Assembly (NCBI GenBank): GCA_021203205.1
Contig: JAJQBQ010000017.1
Span: 1 to 64,000 of the forward strand
DNA: 64,000 nt
DNA from: Lachnospiraceae bacterium
Lineage (GTDB): Bacteria; Bacillota; Clostridia; Lachnospirales; Lachnospiraceae
Reading direction: 5' to 3'
The position numbers and the translations under genes were made by a program. The notes under the pieces were generated by a model, which had not been told where the DNA came from, ran no database searches, and saw only the letters and a list, made by a program, of their open reading frames with translations. Positions 15,841-24,383 of this stretch are shown in pieces; positions within the stretch are counted from its first letter, which is position 1; the number at the start of each line of letters is the position of its first letter.

Positions 15841-16252
15841 GGTAATCTCCTTTCTCCGTATCCCCTGCTGCTCCGTTCTCCTGCCCGCGGTAGATCTCCT
15901 CCACTACCGCGATCAGTTCCTCCTTTGTGATCCCCGAGAGCCGAAGCTCATTTAATAACTCTCTCACTTCACTCAAACCCTTCCTTCTTCTGGCATCCCG
16001 CACCCTGTCCAGGGCTCCCTCCGCGATATAAGATCCTTTCCCCGGCACGGCAGTGATGACACCCCGGCGATCCAGCTCGATCATCGCCTTCTGCACCGTG
16101 TTCGGGTTGACGGACAGCTCCACCGCAAGACTGCGGACGGACGGCAGTTTATCCCCTTCTCTTAAAATCCCCGTCAGGAGATACGTCTCCACCTGGTTGA
16201 TAAACTGCTCATATACCGGAGTGCGGGACATGGCATCGATCTGAAAAAGCAT
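15827..16252 (-). CDS. GntR-family transcriptional regulator, YtrA subfamily
   Basis: A 141-residue regulator. Residues about 1-75 form the GntR winged helix (PVYEQFINQVETYLLTGILREGDKLPSVRSLA, then NPNTVQKA) and the short C-terminal part of about 45 residues lacks a large effector domain, as in YtrA. YtrA proteins repress linked ABC exporter genes, often those induced by cell-wall-active compounds. The gene overlaps the ATPase start by 14 bp. A site matching the YtrA operator pattern is found at the head of the operon, upstream of the first permease. GGAGGAGG precedes the ATG at 16252. Confidence 0.92.
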   Translation of the reverse strand: MLFQIDAMSRTPVYEQFINQVETYLLTGILREGDKLPSVRSLAVELSVNPNTVQKAMIELDRRGVITAVPGKGSYIAEGALDRVRDARRRKGLSEVRELLNELRLSGITKEELIAVVEEIYRGQENGAAGDTEKGDYHDRS

Positions 16253-16433
16253 GTGCTGCCTCCTCCTTTCTACATTTCGACGTTTCTTGTTGTATATTAG
16301 GAACCATTCTCTTCTGATGTTTCGTTACTCTCTTTTGCTGCGCTCCGATTATACGGATAAAGCACGGACTTCTCCGCACTGTGTCAACCACGTACGCAAA
16401 AGTCATTTACTCTTGCGTGCACTCTCAAAATCC

Positions 16434-18380
16434 TTATGTCATATAGTCTCTGATATCCACCCCCGCGTACGCGGAAATCAGATCCAGCGTATTGGTAAAA
16501 TCCTCCGTGACCGGAAAAAGTGCGTAGGTGGAGGAGTGATTATCCCCGCGAATGTATGCCTCCAGAAGAAACTCCGAGGAGGAGACATCGGTAAATGTCA
16601 GGTAAAAGAAATCCTGAAAATCCACCGTTTTCAGTTCCTCCCGCCAGCAATTATAGACATCCTCCCACTGTTCATCGGTTAAGGACAGCTCAGCGAGCAT
16701 TCTTGCCGATTCCAGCGACTCCAGCTCGCTGTAATCAGGCACCTCCAGATAGGCGTCGACAAACTCCGTCTCGTCCTCCGCCAGGTAACCGCAGAAGGCT
16801 TCAAACTGCTCACCCGACATGCGCACCTCACGGATGATGGAACCAGTGGCGGTGTAGATGGTAAACGTCATCCGAACCGGCATGTAAAAGTAGGATTCCT
16901 CTAAATTGTCTTCATAATTTATCCAGTAATACTGCGAATCCTTCTGATATTCCTTCCACAGCTCGATCGTGTGAGCGAGTGCCTCCGCCACCACGGTACG
17001 GGCGCCTTCAGAGGTAAACTCCACGCCGCTCGCCTTGCTGCTCCAGTAGGCATCCTCGCTGTAGCTGTAATCATAGCTGTAGAAAACATCATACAGATCC
17101 GTGGATGTGATCTCCACCGCGCGGATCTGATCCGCGGAGGGGCTCACATTCAGCATGACGGTGGATATGCCGTACTCCGCGCCGGCCCAGGCGATATTTA
17201 AAACCACCAGCAGCAGTGCGCCTTTCCATATATGGAGCAGATTTCTGGCGCGTCTTGTGGAAACAAGTTCATATACATAATAAGCCAGAAGCGCCAGAAA
17301 ATAAATAACTACGTAGGTGAGGATCTCATCCTGCGAAAATCCATAACCGTTCACCAGATTATTCAGCACAGCCTGAGTGGCCAGCATGGAGATCAGAAAG
17401 CCCACGCCGATGCGCAGGATACTCTGCACCACGGGATGAATGGCCGCAGATTCCGCCGCCTCGCTCTTCCGGAAGCGGAAAAATATACACCCCAGCGCGA
17501 TCAGCAGACCAGCCTCCACCAGAGTCCACAGTCCGGTCGAACACGAATCAACGACTGCATCAAAATCCACACTGCCAAACCACAGATAGCCGATAAAACC
17601 GGTCAGCAGATTGTGGGCTCCTGTGAGTATCCCGGGAAGCCCGGAAGCCGGGATAAACGGCGCCAGCTCCTGGATGTTGTACCCGGTGATCAGCAAAATC
17701 AGCATGGGAACGATCAGGATCAGTGCACTTGTGGCCAGGTTCGTAAATATCGTCCCCGTCAGCGTCATGGCAAGCCACACGATCGCCATGATAAAAATGG
17801 AAGTGCTTATGACGTTAAACATCACCGTCAGATTTCTCTGTAAATTGAACTCCGCCGTGTACGGCATGGCCCGGAACAGGAGGACGCTGAACCCCCATCC
17901 CGCCACAAGCACCACAACAATGTTTGTGATGATGGCAGACAGAAGGCTTAGCGCAAGGCTGAGCCTCGTGTGCGGGAGGCTGTGGTAAAAATCACTGCAG
18001 TCTCTGCGGTTTAAAAAGGAAAACAGGACCAGCGTCATGATCGGCACCAGAAAAGCCATAGATACCAGTCCCATCACCTGATACTCGTGGTAATACATGG
18101 AAACCACATAGGTATCTCCCGCCTCCCGGTATTCCAGAAATTCATTGTAACCGATCAGTTCCCCCACTGCAAAGACAATGGCGTTTCCAAAAAGCAAAAT
18201 CAGGCTGATCACGGTAAACGCGCGAAGCTGCAGCAGTCCCTCCAGGTAAAGGCCCGGGGAGAAGATCCTCGAGACGCCCCGGATACGCGGTGTTTTTTCT
18301 CCGCTGTGGGATTCTGCGTTTAAATTCCGGTTTTCCGTGCTTAAATGTAAGCTTTCTGTTCCCACCTGGCTTTCAACCAT
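16434..18380 (-). CDS. ABC transporter permease with extracytoplasmic domain, paralog 1
   Basis: The 648-residue product (ATG at 18380, 5-6 bases after GAGGTGG; a GTG nine bases upstream would bury that site) has a hydrophilic N-terminus of about 45 residues, several transmembrane helices up to about residue 400, and a hydrophilic C-terminal region (about 405-648) with the segment TGSIIREVRMSGEQFEAF also seen in the other permease (TGTTARTVKMTKEQYTEL). It is shorter than its paralog, which carries an added acidic tail. It is the first gene of the operon, 181 bp before the GntR gene; a hairpin (ACGCAA/TTGCGT, about 16394-16418) lies in that gap. Substrate unknown. Confidence 0.85.
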   Translation of the reverse strand: MVESQVGTESLHLSTENRNLNAESHSGEKTPRIRGVSRIFSPGLYLEGLLQLRAFTVISLILLFGNAIVFAVGELIGYNEFLEYREAGDTYVVSMYYHEYQVMGLVSMAFLVPIMTLVLFSFLNRRDCSDFYHSLPHTRLSLALSLLSAIITNIVVVLVAGWGFSVLLFRAMPYTAEFNLQRNLTVMFNVISTSIFIMAIVWLAMTLTGTIFTNLATSALILIVPMLILLITGYNIQELAPFIPASGLPGILTGAHNLLTGFIGYLWFGSVDFDAVVDSCSTGLWTLVEAGLLIALGCIFFRFRKSEAAESAAIHPVVQSILRIGVGFLISMLATQAVLNNLVNGYGFSQDEILTYVVIYFLALLAYYVYELVSTRRARNLLHIWKGALLLVVLNIAWAGAEYGISTVMLNVSPSADQIRAVEITSTDLYDVFYSYDYSYSEDAYWSSKASGVEFTSEGARTVVAEALAHTIELWKEYQKDSQYYWINYEDNLEESYFYMPVRMTFTIYTATGSIIREVRMSGEQFEAFCGYLAEDETEFVDAYLEVPDYSELESLESARMLAELSLTDEQWEDVYNCWREELKTVDFQDFFYLTFTDVSSSEFLLEAYIRGDNHSSTYALFPVTEDFTNTLDLISAYAGVDIRDYMT

Positions 18381-18412
18381 AAAAACCACCTCTCTTTCAA
18401 ATTTCGTCTCAA

Positions 18413-18453
18413 TCTGTACTAGGAATAATAGTACACTTCAATTCATATGTCAA
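18413..18453 (-). promoter_or_regulatory. Promoter and probable YtrA operator of the ABC permease operon
   Basis: On the minus strand TTGACA (18453-18448) and TATTAT (18430-18425) are exactly 17 bp apart. Overlapping the -10 is the inverted repeat AGTGTA-N13-TACAGA (18437-18413). From memory, Bacillus subtilis YtrA binds AGTGTA-N13-TACACT; this site differs only in the last two bases. Binding here by the operon's own GntR protein would block the promoter. Confidence 0.75.
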
Positions 18454-18547
18454 GAGAGTTTTTGGTTATTTTTTAATTCCCCGCTGCCAAATTACATCCA
18501 TGCGCATTAAAAGTAAAATTACAAATTTTTCTGATCATCAAAGAGGG

Positions 18548-18665
18548 AGACTGTCCGAAAACTCAAAACAGTCTCTCCGAATACACAACATGTTGTGTCC
18601 CAAGAGGGGTCAAATCACTACATGTTGTGTTCGAAGGAACAGAAATGCGAGTTTTCGGACAGTCT
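18548..18665. repeat. Fold-back element with 17-bp perfect arms between the ABC operon and the GH43 gene
   Basis: AGACTGTCCGAAAACTC (18548-18564) is perfectly repeated in inverse at 18649-18665. Between them lies a perfect 16-bp palindrome, ACACAACATGTTGTGT (18583-18598), whose left half can instead pair with ACATGTTGTGTTCG at about 18620-18633. Two mutually exclusive folds are thus possible. The rest of 18381-18805 holds the ABC promoter and a terminator; no gene was seen. Confidence 0.7.
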
Positions 18666-18693
18666 GGAGAGGGTATGTAAAATATAAACACTT

Positions 18694-18735
18694 AAAGAGC
18701 GGCGCTCCCCAAAAGGTTCGCGCCGCCCGCTCTTT
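18694..18735 (-). terminator. Probable terminator downstream of the GH43 gene
   Basis: The stem AAAGAGCGGCGC (18694-18705) pairs with GCGCCGC..GCTCTTT (18720-18735) with a two-base bulge. On the minus strand it is followed by a T-rich rather than pure T tract. It lies about 70 bp past the GH43 stop codon. Confidence 0.55.
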
Positions 18736-18805
18736 CCGTTTCACTGCATCAGAGATGCACCAAAACTTTGTTATTCAATTGTCATCCGGCTGCTGTACCG
18801 GCTTA

Positions 18806-21196
18806 TCAATCCGGAACCTTCGCGCCCCAGATGGTGATCTGGTTGTCGCCGAGGCCGGTGAACACAGCCGTCTCCACATCGTAACCCTCGCAGTTCTGCG
18901 AGAAGAATACGCAGTCATAGGTCACATCGTCGATCACGATGGTCATGTAGGACTTGCCGTCCTCGTCCATGGTCCAGGTGCCTTCGTAAGCACCGGTGAT
19001 GGTACCGTCTGCGTTGAAGGTTACCGATTCCTCTGTCTTGTAATCGTAATTCTCGTAATCTACCGCCAGCGTATGAATAATTACACCCCACTCGCCGGTC
19101 AGGTCGTCCGCTGTCAGCGTCGGGTTGTCATAATCCACAGTCTCGCCGCTGTACTTAAACGGTGCCGCCACGATCCAGCCGCCCTTTGTGGTCACCAGCT
19201 GGTGTACACGCACCTGATGCGAATAGCTTCCGTCGGTATACTTGATGTGGTAAATCACATAAGCCTTGCCGTCGGTGTCCACAAACGCCGAGTTATGGCC
19301 CTGAGCCACCTCTGCCGTGGACATCATAGACCACTTATACGGTCCGAAGAGTCGGATACCTCTGCTGACATTGTAATAGTTGGACCAGGTCGTCACCACG
19401 CCGGTGTTGCCGTTCAGGTCTGTATACGGTCCGGTGATGCACTCGGAGCGGTAAATACGCATGTTGTAGCCGCCGGTCGGATCATAGAATCCGTAGGAGA
19501 TCCACAGATAATAGTAATCGCCAATCTTCTGGATGTAGGATCCCTCACCGGTAATATAATTACCGCCGGCAATCCTTACGCCGAAGTAGTCGTCCGTGAT
19601 CTGATCCGCATACAGTTCATTGTCCTCATAGGTGTATGTATAGTCGCGAAGACCGGTTTCCTTGTCGAGCTTGATCATGTAGATACCGCCGGACCAGGAA
19701 CCGTAGGAGAGCCAGAGCTCACCGGTCTCTTCATCCTCAACTACGCACGGGTCGATGGCGTGAGGCCAGTTGTCGCCCCAGGTACCGCTGTTGTTCGTGT
19801 TGACAACGTAAACAGATTCGCCTTCCTCGCCCTCAAAGCCAACGGTAACAACAACATTGACAGTCTGCTCCTCGCCGTTGATGGTAAGGGTCAGCGGAAC
19901 CTTTACAGATTCGGAAGCTGTAACCGCCTGATTGGCGTTCTTCACGTTTACCATGCCGCTGTACTTATCCTGCAGCTCATCGAGCTCGCCGTAAACCAGC
20001 TCAAGGTCTGTATTCTTGTAAGAAGTCGGCGCATCCGTGTCTGCCACAAAACCGCTGTAGACAACCGGGCCTGCGTAGGTGTACGGTCCAAGCAGGTTGT
20101 CAGAGGTGCAAAGCACGATAACTGAGTTCCAGGCCGGACCATTCAGGCTCCAGTAGATATAATAGGTGCCGTTATCTTCATTATAATAGATATCCGGTGC
20201 CCACATGTTGCCGTCGATATCATAGCTGGATGACCAGTCAGTGAACAGGGTCATATCCGAGCCGTTCGTGCCATAGGCAGCCGCCCATGCGTAAGCATCG
20301 AAGTTTCCGTCTTCCGTGAAGCTGGTGAAATCAACCTCGATCTCCGTGCCATCCGAAGAGAGCACAGTAACCGTTCCGTCGTAAGTGCTGGTGCTGAACA
20401 CCGCCTCGTGATCTGACGTGGTAGTCACAGTTCCGTCATCACCCACGATACCGTAAAGCTCCGTTGTAACGCTGGTCCAGTTCATAAGATCCGTGGACTT
20501 CGCAACGCCGCGCTGGGTACCGAACACATAATAGGTTTCCGTTCCGTCTTCCGCGATATCCACAAAGATGGACGGGTCATGTACGGCTACCGTGGTAACG
20601 CTTACCTTGTCATCCGTGCTGAGACCGTAGTCCACTTCCGCACTGACCGGCTGAACCTGCATCAGAGCCATGGAAAAGCCTGCCATGGCAACCAGCATAA
20701 TCATAGCCGCGCCCGCTTTGGCTTTTTTCTTCTTCATCATAACCAGCACAACGGCCGCCACGATAATAACAACCGCCACAATCGCAATCACAACGTAAAT
20801 AACCACATTGCTGCCGCTGCCGTCACTTCCCGACGAACCCGAAGCCGCGCCGAACACGGACTCGGTAAGTTCAATCGTATAAGTTCCCTCTGCGGTTCCT
20901 TCCCCAATATTCACACCGGCAAATTCCGATTCCGTGCCGATGGAAAGCCTCGTTCCGTTCGCTGTCGCCTGAAGCGAGATGGAATTCACATTGTAGGTGC
21001 TGCTGTTGTTCGTAACGCCGATGGTCAGGTTGACCGTATCGCCGGTTACATAGCTGTCCTTGTCGCTTGTTACCGAAACTGAGACATCGCTGTCTTCCTC
21101 ACACGTTGCCGTGCCGGTGGCCGCAAATGCGGACATGGACATGGCAAGGATGAGAATGAATGTCGAAACAAGCGCAAGCATCCTTCCTGGTTTCAT
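18806..21196 (-). CDS. Secreted/anchored glycoside hydrolase family 43 protein with two signal-like segments
   Basis: GH43 enzymes hydrolyse arabinans, xylans and related plant polysaccharides. From the ATG at 21196 (after GGAGG) the protein has 796 residues: a signal peptide (about 1-26), a beta-rich domain (30-115), a Gly/Ser linker, a transmembrane helix (130-152) followed by MMKKKK, a second signal-like segment (161-187, ending PVSA), then the GH43 domain. Catalytic candidates are the aspartate in VHDPSIF (Asp207), the one in HAIDPCVV, and the glutamate in GEGSYIQK; GHNSAF carries the usual histidine. The first 160 residues look like a complete anchored surface protein joined to a second secreted protein. 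Likely linkage: alpha-L-arabinofuranosyl, not certain. Confidence 0.88.
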   Translation of the reverse strand: MKPGRMLALVSTFILILAMSMSAFAATGTATCEEDSDVSVSVTSDKDSYVTGDTVNLTIGVTNNSSTYNVNSISLQATANGTRLSIGTESEFAGVNIGEGTAEGTYTIELTESVFGAASGSSGSDGSGSNVVIYVVIAIVAVVIIVAAVVLVMMKKKKAKAGAAMIMLVAMAGFSMALMQVQPVSAEVDYGLSTDDKVSVTTVAVHDPSIFVDIAEDGTETYYVFGTQRGVAKSTDLMNWTSVTTELYGIVGDDGTVTTTSDHEAVFSTSTYDGTVTVLSSDGTEIEVDFTSFTEDGNFDAYAWAAAYGTNGSDMTLFTDWSSSYDIDGNMWAPDIYYNEDNGTYYIYWSLNGPAWNSVIVLCTSDNLLGPYTYAGPVVYSGFVADTDAPTSYKNTDLELVYGELDELQDKYSGMVNVKNANQAVTASESVKVPLTLTINGEEQTVNVVVTVGFEGEEGESVYVVNTNNSGTWGDNWPHAIDPCVVEDEETGELWLSYGSWSGGIYMIKLDKETGLRDYTYTYEDNELYADQITDDYFGVRIAGGNYITGEGSYIQKIGDYYYLWISYGFYDPTGGYNMRIYRSECITGPYTDLNGNTGVVTTWSNYYNVSRGIRLFGPYKWSMMSTAEVAQGHNSAFVDTDGKAYVIYHIKYTDGSYSHQVRVHQLVTTKGGWIVAAPFKYSGETVDYDNPTLTADDLTGEWGVIIHTLAVDYENYDYKTEESVTFNADGTITGAYEGTWTMDEDGKSYMTIVIDDVTYDCVFFSQNCEGYDVETAVFTGLGDNQITIWGAKVPD

Positions 21197-21268
21197 TCTT
21201 TCCTCCGTTCTGCAGGTGAATACATTTTCCCACGCTGCGGAGCACCTGCTCTCCGTCAGAATGACCCG

Positions 21269-21297
21269 ATTATACATGAACTTTCTGTGAAATTCAA
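21269..21297 (-). promoter_or_regulatory. Promoter of the GH43 gene
   Basis: On the minus strand TTGAAT (21297-21292) and TATAAT (21274-21269) are 17 bp apart. The predicted transcript begins near 21262, giving a leader of about 65 bases with a small GAGCACC hairpin. The position supports the start at 21196 rather than an earlier codon. Confidence 0.7.
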
Positions 21298-21321
21298 GCT
21301 GTTTATGGTCAGATTTACCAG

Positions 21322-21378
21322 AAAAATAGCTGTCAGCCGACAAACTTTTTGATTTTTTCGACTAACAGCTATTTTTTT
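21322..21378. terminator. Bidirectional-looking terminator after the small SEC-C gene
   Basis: AAAAATAGCTGT at 21322-21333 pairs with ACAGCTATTTTT at 21364-21375, followed on the plus strand by further Ts. On the minus strand the stem is followed by TTTTT. It ends the SEC-C gene at 21439 and insulates the GH43 promoter. Confidence 0.75.
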
Positions 21379-21438
21379 TAAGCTTTTTTTGTTATTATCG
21401 CAGCCCACCCCTGCCCAAAGTTTGCAATGTGAACTTTT

Positions 21439-21945
21439 CTACGCATTCCTGCCGCAGCAGAACTTATACTTCTTTCCGGAGCCGCACGGGCACGGGTCGT
21501 TGCGGCCGATTTTCTTCGGCTTCACGATGGTATGGGCTGCCTTCTGCTCCCGGTAAAGCCGATCCCGGGTCGCCGCATCGAAGATGGGTTCCCACTGTGG
21601 GAGGGTGTAGAGCCACTCGGCCTTCGCCTCAACCATGTTCTTAAACAGCTTCTCCTTGTCAAAACCAAGCTGCACGGTGGTATCCTCTTCCATCTCATCG
21701 ATCGGATTCGGCTCCACAAGGCTGTCATTGATCCCGTCAAGGAAACCCACAAATGTCATGAGCTCCATCCCGTACTTTTCGGCCAGTTCCTTCACCGTAC
21801 CGGAAACTGTCTCATCCGGATTTGCAAGCAGCTGCTCGTAGACTGCTTTTTCCTGATCAAAATAAGGTTTCCAGAACTGATCGTCTTCTTTTTTTGTTCT
21901 GCGCGTCTCGTAAGCGAGACTGCGCCATTCCTGTAACAGTGCCAT
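21439..21945 (-). CDS. Small SEC-C motif protein
   Basis: A 168-residue protein ending in a SEC-C zinc-binding motif ([19 protein letters not shown]), the same motif found at the SecA C-terminus, where it binds zinc and SecB or ribosomes. The rest is helical with an acidic middle (DEMEEDTTV), and no enzymatic domain was recognised. I take the ATG at 21945 because GGAGG lies 6 bases upstream; a longer reading by 15 codons has no site. A partial copy of the GTTACTATTC-CGG module seen in fold-back elements lies just upstream at 21996-22010. Function unknown. Confidence 0.85.
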   Translation of the reverse strand: MALLQEWRSLAYETRRTKKEDDQFWKPYFDQEKAVYEQLLANPDETVSGTVKELAEKYGMELMTFVGFLDGINDSLVEPNPIDEMEEDTTVQLGFDKEKLFKNMVEAKAEWLYTLPQWEPIFDAATRDRLYREQKAAHTIVKPKKIGRNDPCPCGSGKKYKFCCGRNA

Positions 21946-22039
21946 GTTATCCTCCATATTGCTTTCTTGATTCGTGCGACAATCGGTCATGAAACGTTAC
22001 TATTCGCGGTCGCCTCCCGAAATTCCGCAAAACGGAACT

Positions 22040-22795
22040 TCAGTGCTGCTCTTCATTCACCCCGTAGGTCGCCACGATCTCCACCATCCATTCCCCGACC
22101 GTCTCATCGTAGTACCCGATAAAGACCTCGTTTCCGTAGGTGCTGGTGATATAGATGTTATCTTCAATGCCCACTGCCCGGTACTCCAGATAAGTGAGCC
22201 CATAGATGGTCACGATCTCTCCCGTAGGAACAAATTCCAGCGAATCGTCCGCAAAGGCATCCTTTAAGATCGCTTCTGCTTTTTCCCCGGAAATCCGCCT
22301 GCCCACCAGCTTGCCGCCTTCTTTCGCCACATCATAGTAATCGCTCACCATGTCGTAGGGACTTTCGGCTTCTTCCGCGCCGTCCCCGGTTATATCCAAG
22401 TCGGCAGTTTCATCCGCCGCATCTGCGGTTTCATCTGCCGCGTCCGCAGTTTCGTCTGTGTCCGAAACAACTGTTTCATCGGTGGCCTCGTCATCGGCGT
22501 CTGCGTCTTTGCTGTCTGTCTCCGCTGCGCTGTCCGTAATCAGAAACCGGTAACATTCCACGCCGTTTTCCGTGACTTCTCCCACATAGGCAGCCTCATA
22601 TCCGGCGAACTCCGATTCCAGCAGCTCCTGCGCCTCCTCCACGGTCAGCTCTGCGGATGCGTCCGTGTCAGTCGCTTCCTGCTGCGCGGTGGAGCTTGGC
22701 ATCACCCACTCGATCTCCTCTTTGTCGGAACAGCCTGCAAAAATGGCAGACAGCAGGATGCAGGTTCCGGCAAGCATGTACCAGTATTTTTTCAT
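22040..22795 (-). CDS. Putative lipoprotein with ADETADA repeats
   Basis: A 251-residue protein with a lipoprotein signal: basic start, hydrophobic stretch, and lipobox LSAIFAGC with the cysteine near residue 22. It is predicted to be attached to the outer face of the membrane. The central part contains seven-residue tandem repeats (TADAADE) in an acidic linker. The C-terminal part (about 170-251) reads as a small globular beta-rich domain (PTGEIVTIYGLTYLEYRAVG). No known family recognised. The ATG at 22795 is preferred since GAGGAG lies 10 bases before it and an upstream GTG overlaps that site. Confidence 0.8.
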   Translation of the reverse strand: MKKYWYMLAGTCILLSAIFAGCSDKEEIEWVMPSSTAQQEATDTDASAELTVEEAQELLESEFAGYEAAYVGEVTENGVECYRFLITDSAAETDSKDADADDEATDETVVSDTDETADAADETADAADETADLDITGDGAEEAESPYDMVSDYYDVAKEGGKLVGRRISGEKAEAILKDAFADDSLEFVPTGEIVTIYGLTYLEYRAVGIEDNIYITSTYGNEVFIGYYDETVGEWMVEIVATYGVNEEQH

Positions 22796-22980
22796 ATATC
22801 TGTTTCTCCTCACAGAGAATAAACGTTTCCGTGATAAACTGATAACTCCATGATTTCAGAGAAGAGCATGTTTTGTGATAATTGAGCTCAACGCAGAGCG
22901 TGCTCTCCTGTTTTCGAAATCCTGACATCCTCATAACAGTTGAAAAATCCGACTTTCCCGACAGTTATGTCATTTCTTCC

Positions 22981-24258
22981 TTATTTTCTTATAATAATAT
23001 CGCTTCTTCCCGGCCCGTTGCTGACCATGGTGATCGGCACTTCCAGCTCTTTTTCCACGAACTCAATGTAACGTCTGCAGTTTTCCGGAAGCTCCTCATA
23101 AGTGCGGATGCCCCGGATATCCTGTTTCCAGCCCGGCAATACTTCGTAGACCGGCTTCGCCTTCTTTAACTTTGCGGTGGTCGGAAAATCGCGGGTTACC
23201 ACGCCGTCGATCTCATAGCCCACGCAGATCGGAATCTCATCCAGATAGCCCAGTGCGTCCAGAACGGAGAGGGCCACCTCGGTCGCTCCCTGCATGCGGC
23301 AGCCGTATCTTGCTGCCACCGTGTCGAGCCAGCCCATGCGGCGGGGCCTTCCGGTGGTGGCGCCGAACTCGCCGCCGTCGCCGCCGCGCATGCGCAGCTC
23401 ATTCGCCTCATCACCAAAGATCTCGCTCACGAACTCGCCAGCGCCCACTGCGCTGGAGTAGGATTTCACCACTGCCAGGATAGACTTGATCTCATAGGGC
23501 GGAATACCGCTGCCGATGGCGCCATAGCCGGCAAGCGTCGAAGAGGATGTCACCATCGGATAAATTCCGAAATCCGTATCCTTTAAAGAGCCAAGCTGGC
23601 CCTCCAACAGAATATTTTTGCCCTCTTTGACAGCCTGCTGCAGGAACGCCGCCGCATCCCCCACATACGGGGCAATCTTGTCGCGATATTCGTGCAGCGT
23701 TTCCATAAGCCCCTCCTCCGTGAGCAGCGGTTTATGGTAGAGATGCTCCAGCATCACATTCTTCAGCGTGCAGATGCGTTTTACCTTTTCGCCGAGGATC
23801 TCATCGTCAAACAGCTCGGACACCTGGAAGCCGATCTTCGCATACTTATCGGAATAAAAAGGAGCGATACCGGATCTGGTCGAACCGAAAGATTTCCCCG
23901 CCAGGCGCTCTTCCTCGTATGTATCAAATAAAACGTGATACGGCATCACCACCTGAGCCCGGTCGGAAACCAGAATGTGCGGCTTCGGCACACCGCGCCC
24001 CACGATCTCATCGATTTCCTTCATCATACGCGGGATGTCCAGTGCGACGCCGTTGCCGATGACGCAGGTCGTATGCTGATAGAACACGCCCGACGGCAGT
24101 GTATGCAGTGCGAACTTCCCGTACTGATTGATGATCGTGTGGCCCGCGTTGCTTCCGCCCTGGAAGCGGACGACAATGTCGGAATTTTCCGCCAGCATAT
24201 CTGTCATCTTGCCTTTTCCCTCGTCGCCCCAGCAGGCGCCAACTATTGCCCTTACCAT
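22981..24258 (-). CDS. purA: Adenylosuccinate synthetase
   Basis: PurA condenses IMP with aspartate using GTP to give adenylosuccinate, the first committed step to AMP. The 425-residue product has the GTP-binding GDEGKGK loop near residue 12, the catalytic QGGSNAGHT segment, FGSTRSGIAP, the IMP-contact region, and the C-terminal GPGRSD motif. Length is typical. GGAGG precedes the ATG at 24258. The neighbour upstream, asnS, is in the same direction with about 125 bp between; a weak GTGCCCGC-type hairpin (24293-24311) lies in that gap. Confidence 0.98.
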   Translation of the reverse strand: MVRAIVGACWGDEGKGKMTDMLAENSDIVVRFQGGSNAGHTIINQYGKFALHTLPSGVFYQHTTCVIGNGVALDIPRMMKEIDEIVGRGVPKPHILVSDRAQVVMPYHVLFDTYEEERLAGKSFGSTRSGIAPFYSDKYAKIGFQVSELFDDEILGEKVKRICTLKNVMLEHLYHKPLLTEEGLMETLHEYRDKIAPYVGDAAAFLQQAVKEGKNILLEGQLGSLKDTDFGIYPMVTSSSTLAGYGAIGSGIPPYEIKSILAVVKSYSSAVGAGEFVSEIFGDEANELRMRGGDGGEFGATTGRPRRMGWLDTVAARYGCRMQGATEVALSVLDALGYLDEIPICVGYEIDGVVTRDFPTTAKLKKAKPVYEVLPGWKQDIRGIRTYEELPENCRRYIEFVEKELEVPITMVSNGPGRSDIIIRK

Positions 24259-24383
24259 AAGTCAAATCCTCCAAACTTAGATTCTAAACTACCGTGCCCG
24301 CTTCACGGACACTTATTTTTCCACCAACGATCCGAATTCGTCGTCGACCGCTCATAATTCCAGCCGGCAACTGATATCGTCAT

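Noticed and set aside
16253..16433. Separate promoter for the GntR-ATPase part of the operon
   Set aside because: TTGACA and TATAAT both occur on the minus strand but 28 bp apart, too far for a normal promoter; I could not pair either with a good partner.
18500..20125. Long plus-strand open frame (541 codons) opposite the GH43 gene
   Set aside because: It is antisense to a clear enzyme gene with catalytic motifs, has no family likeness and begins in a palindrome.
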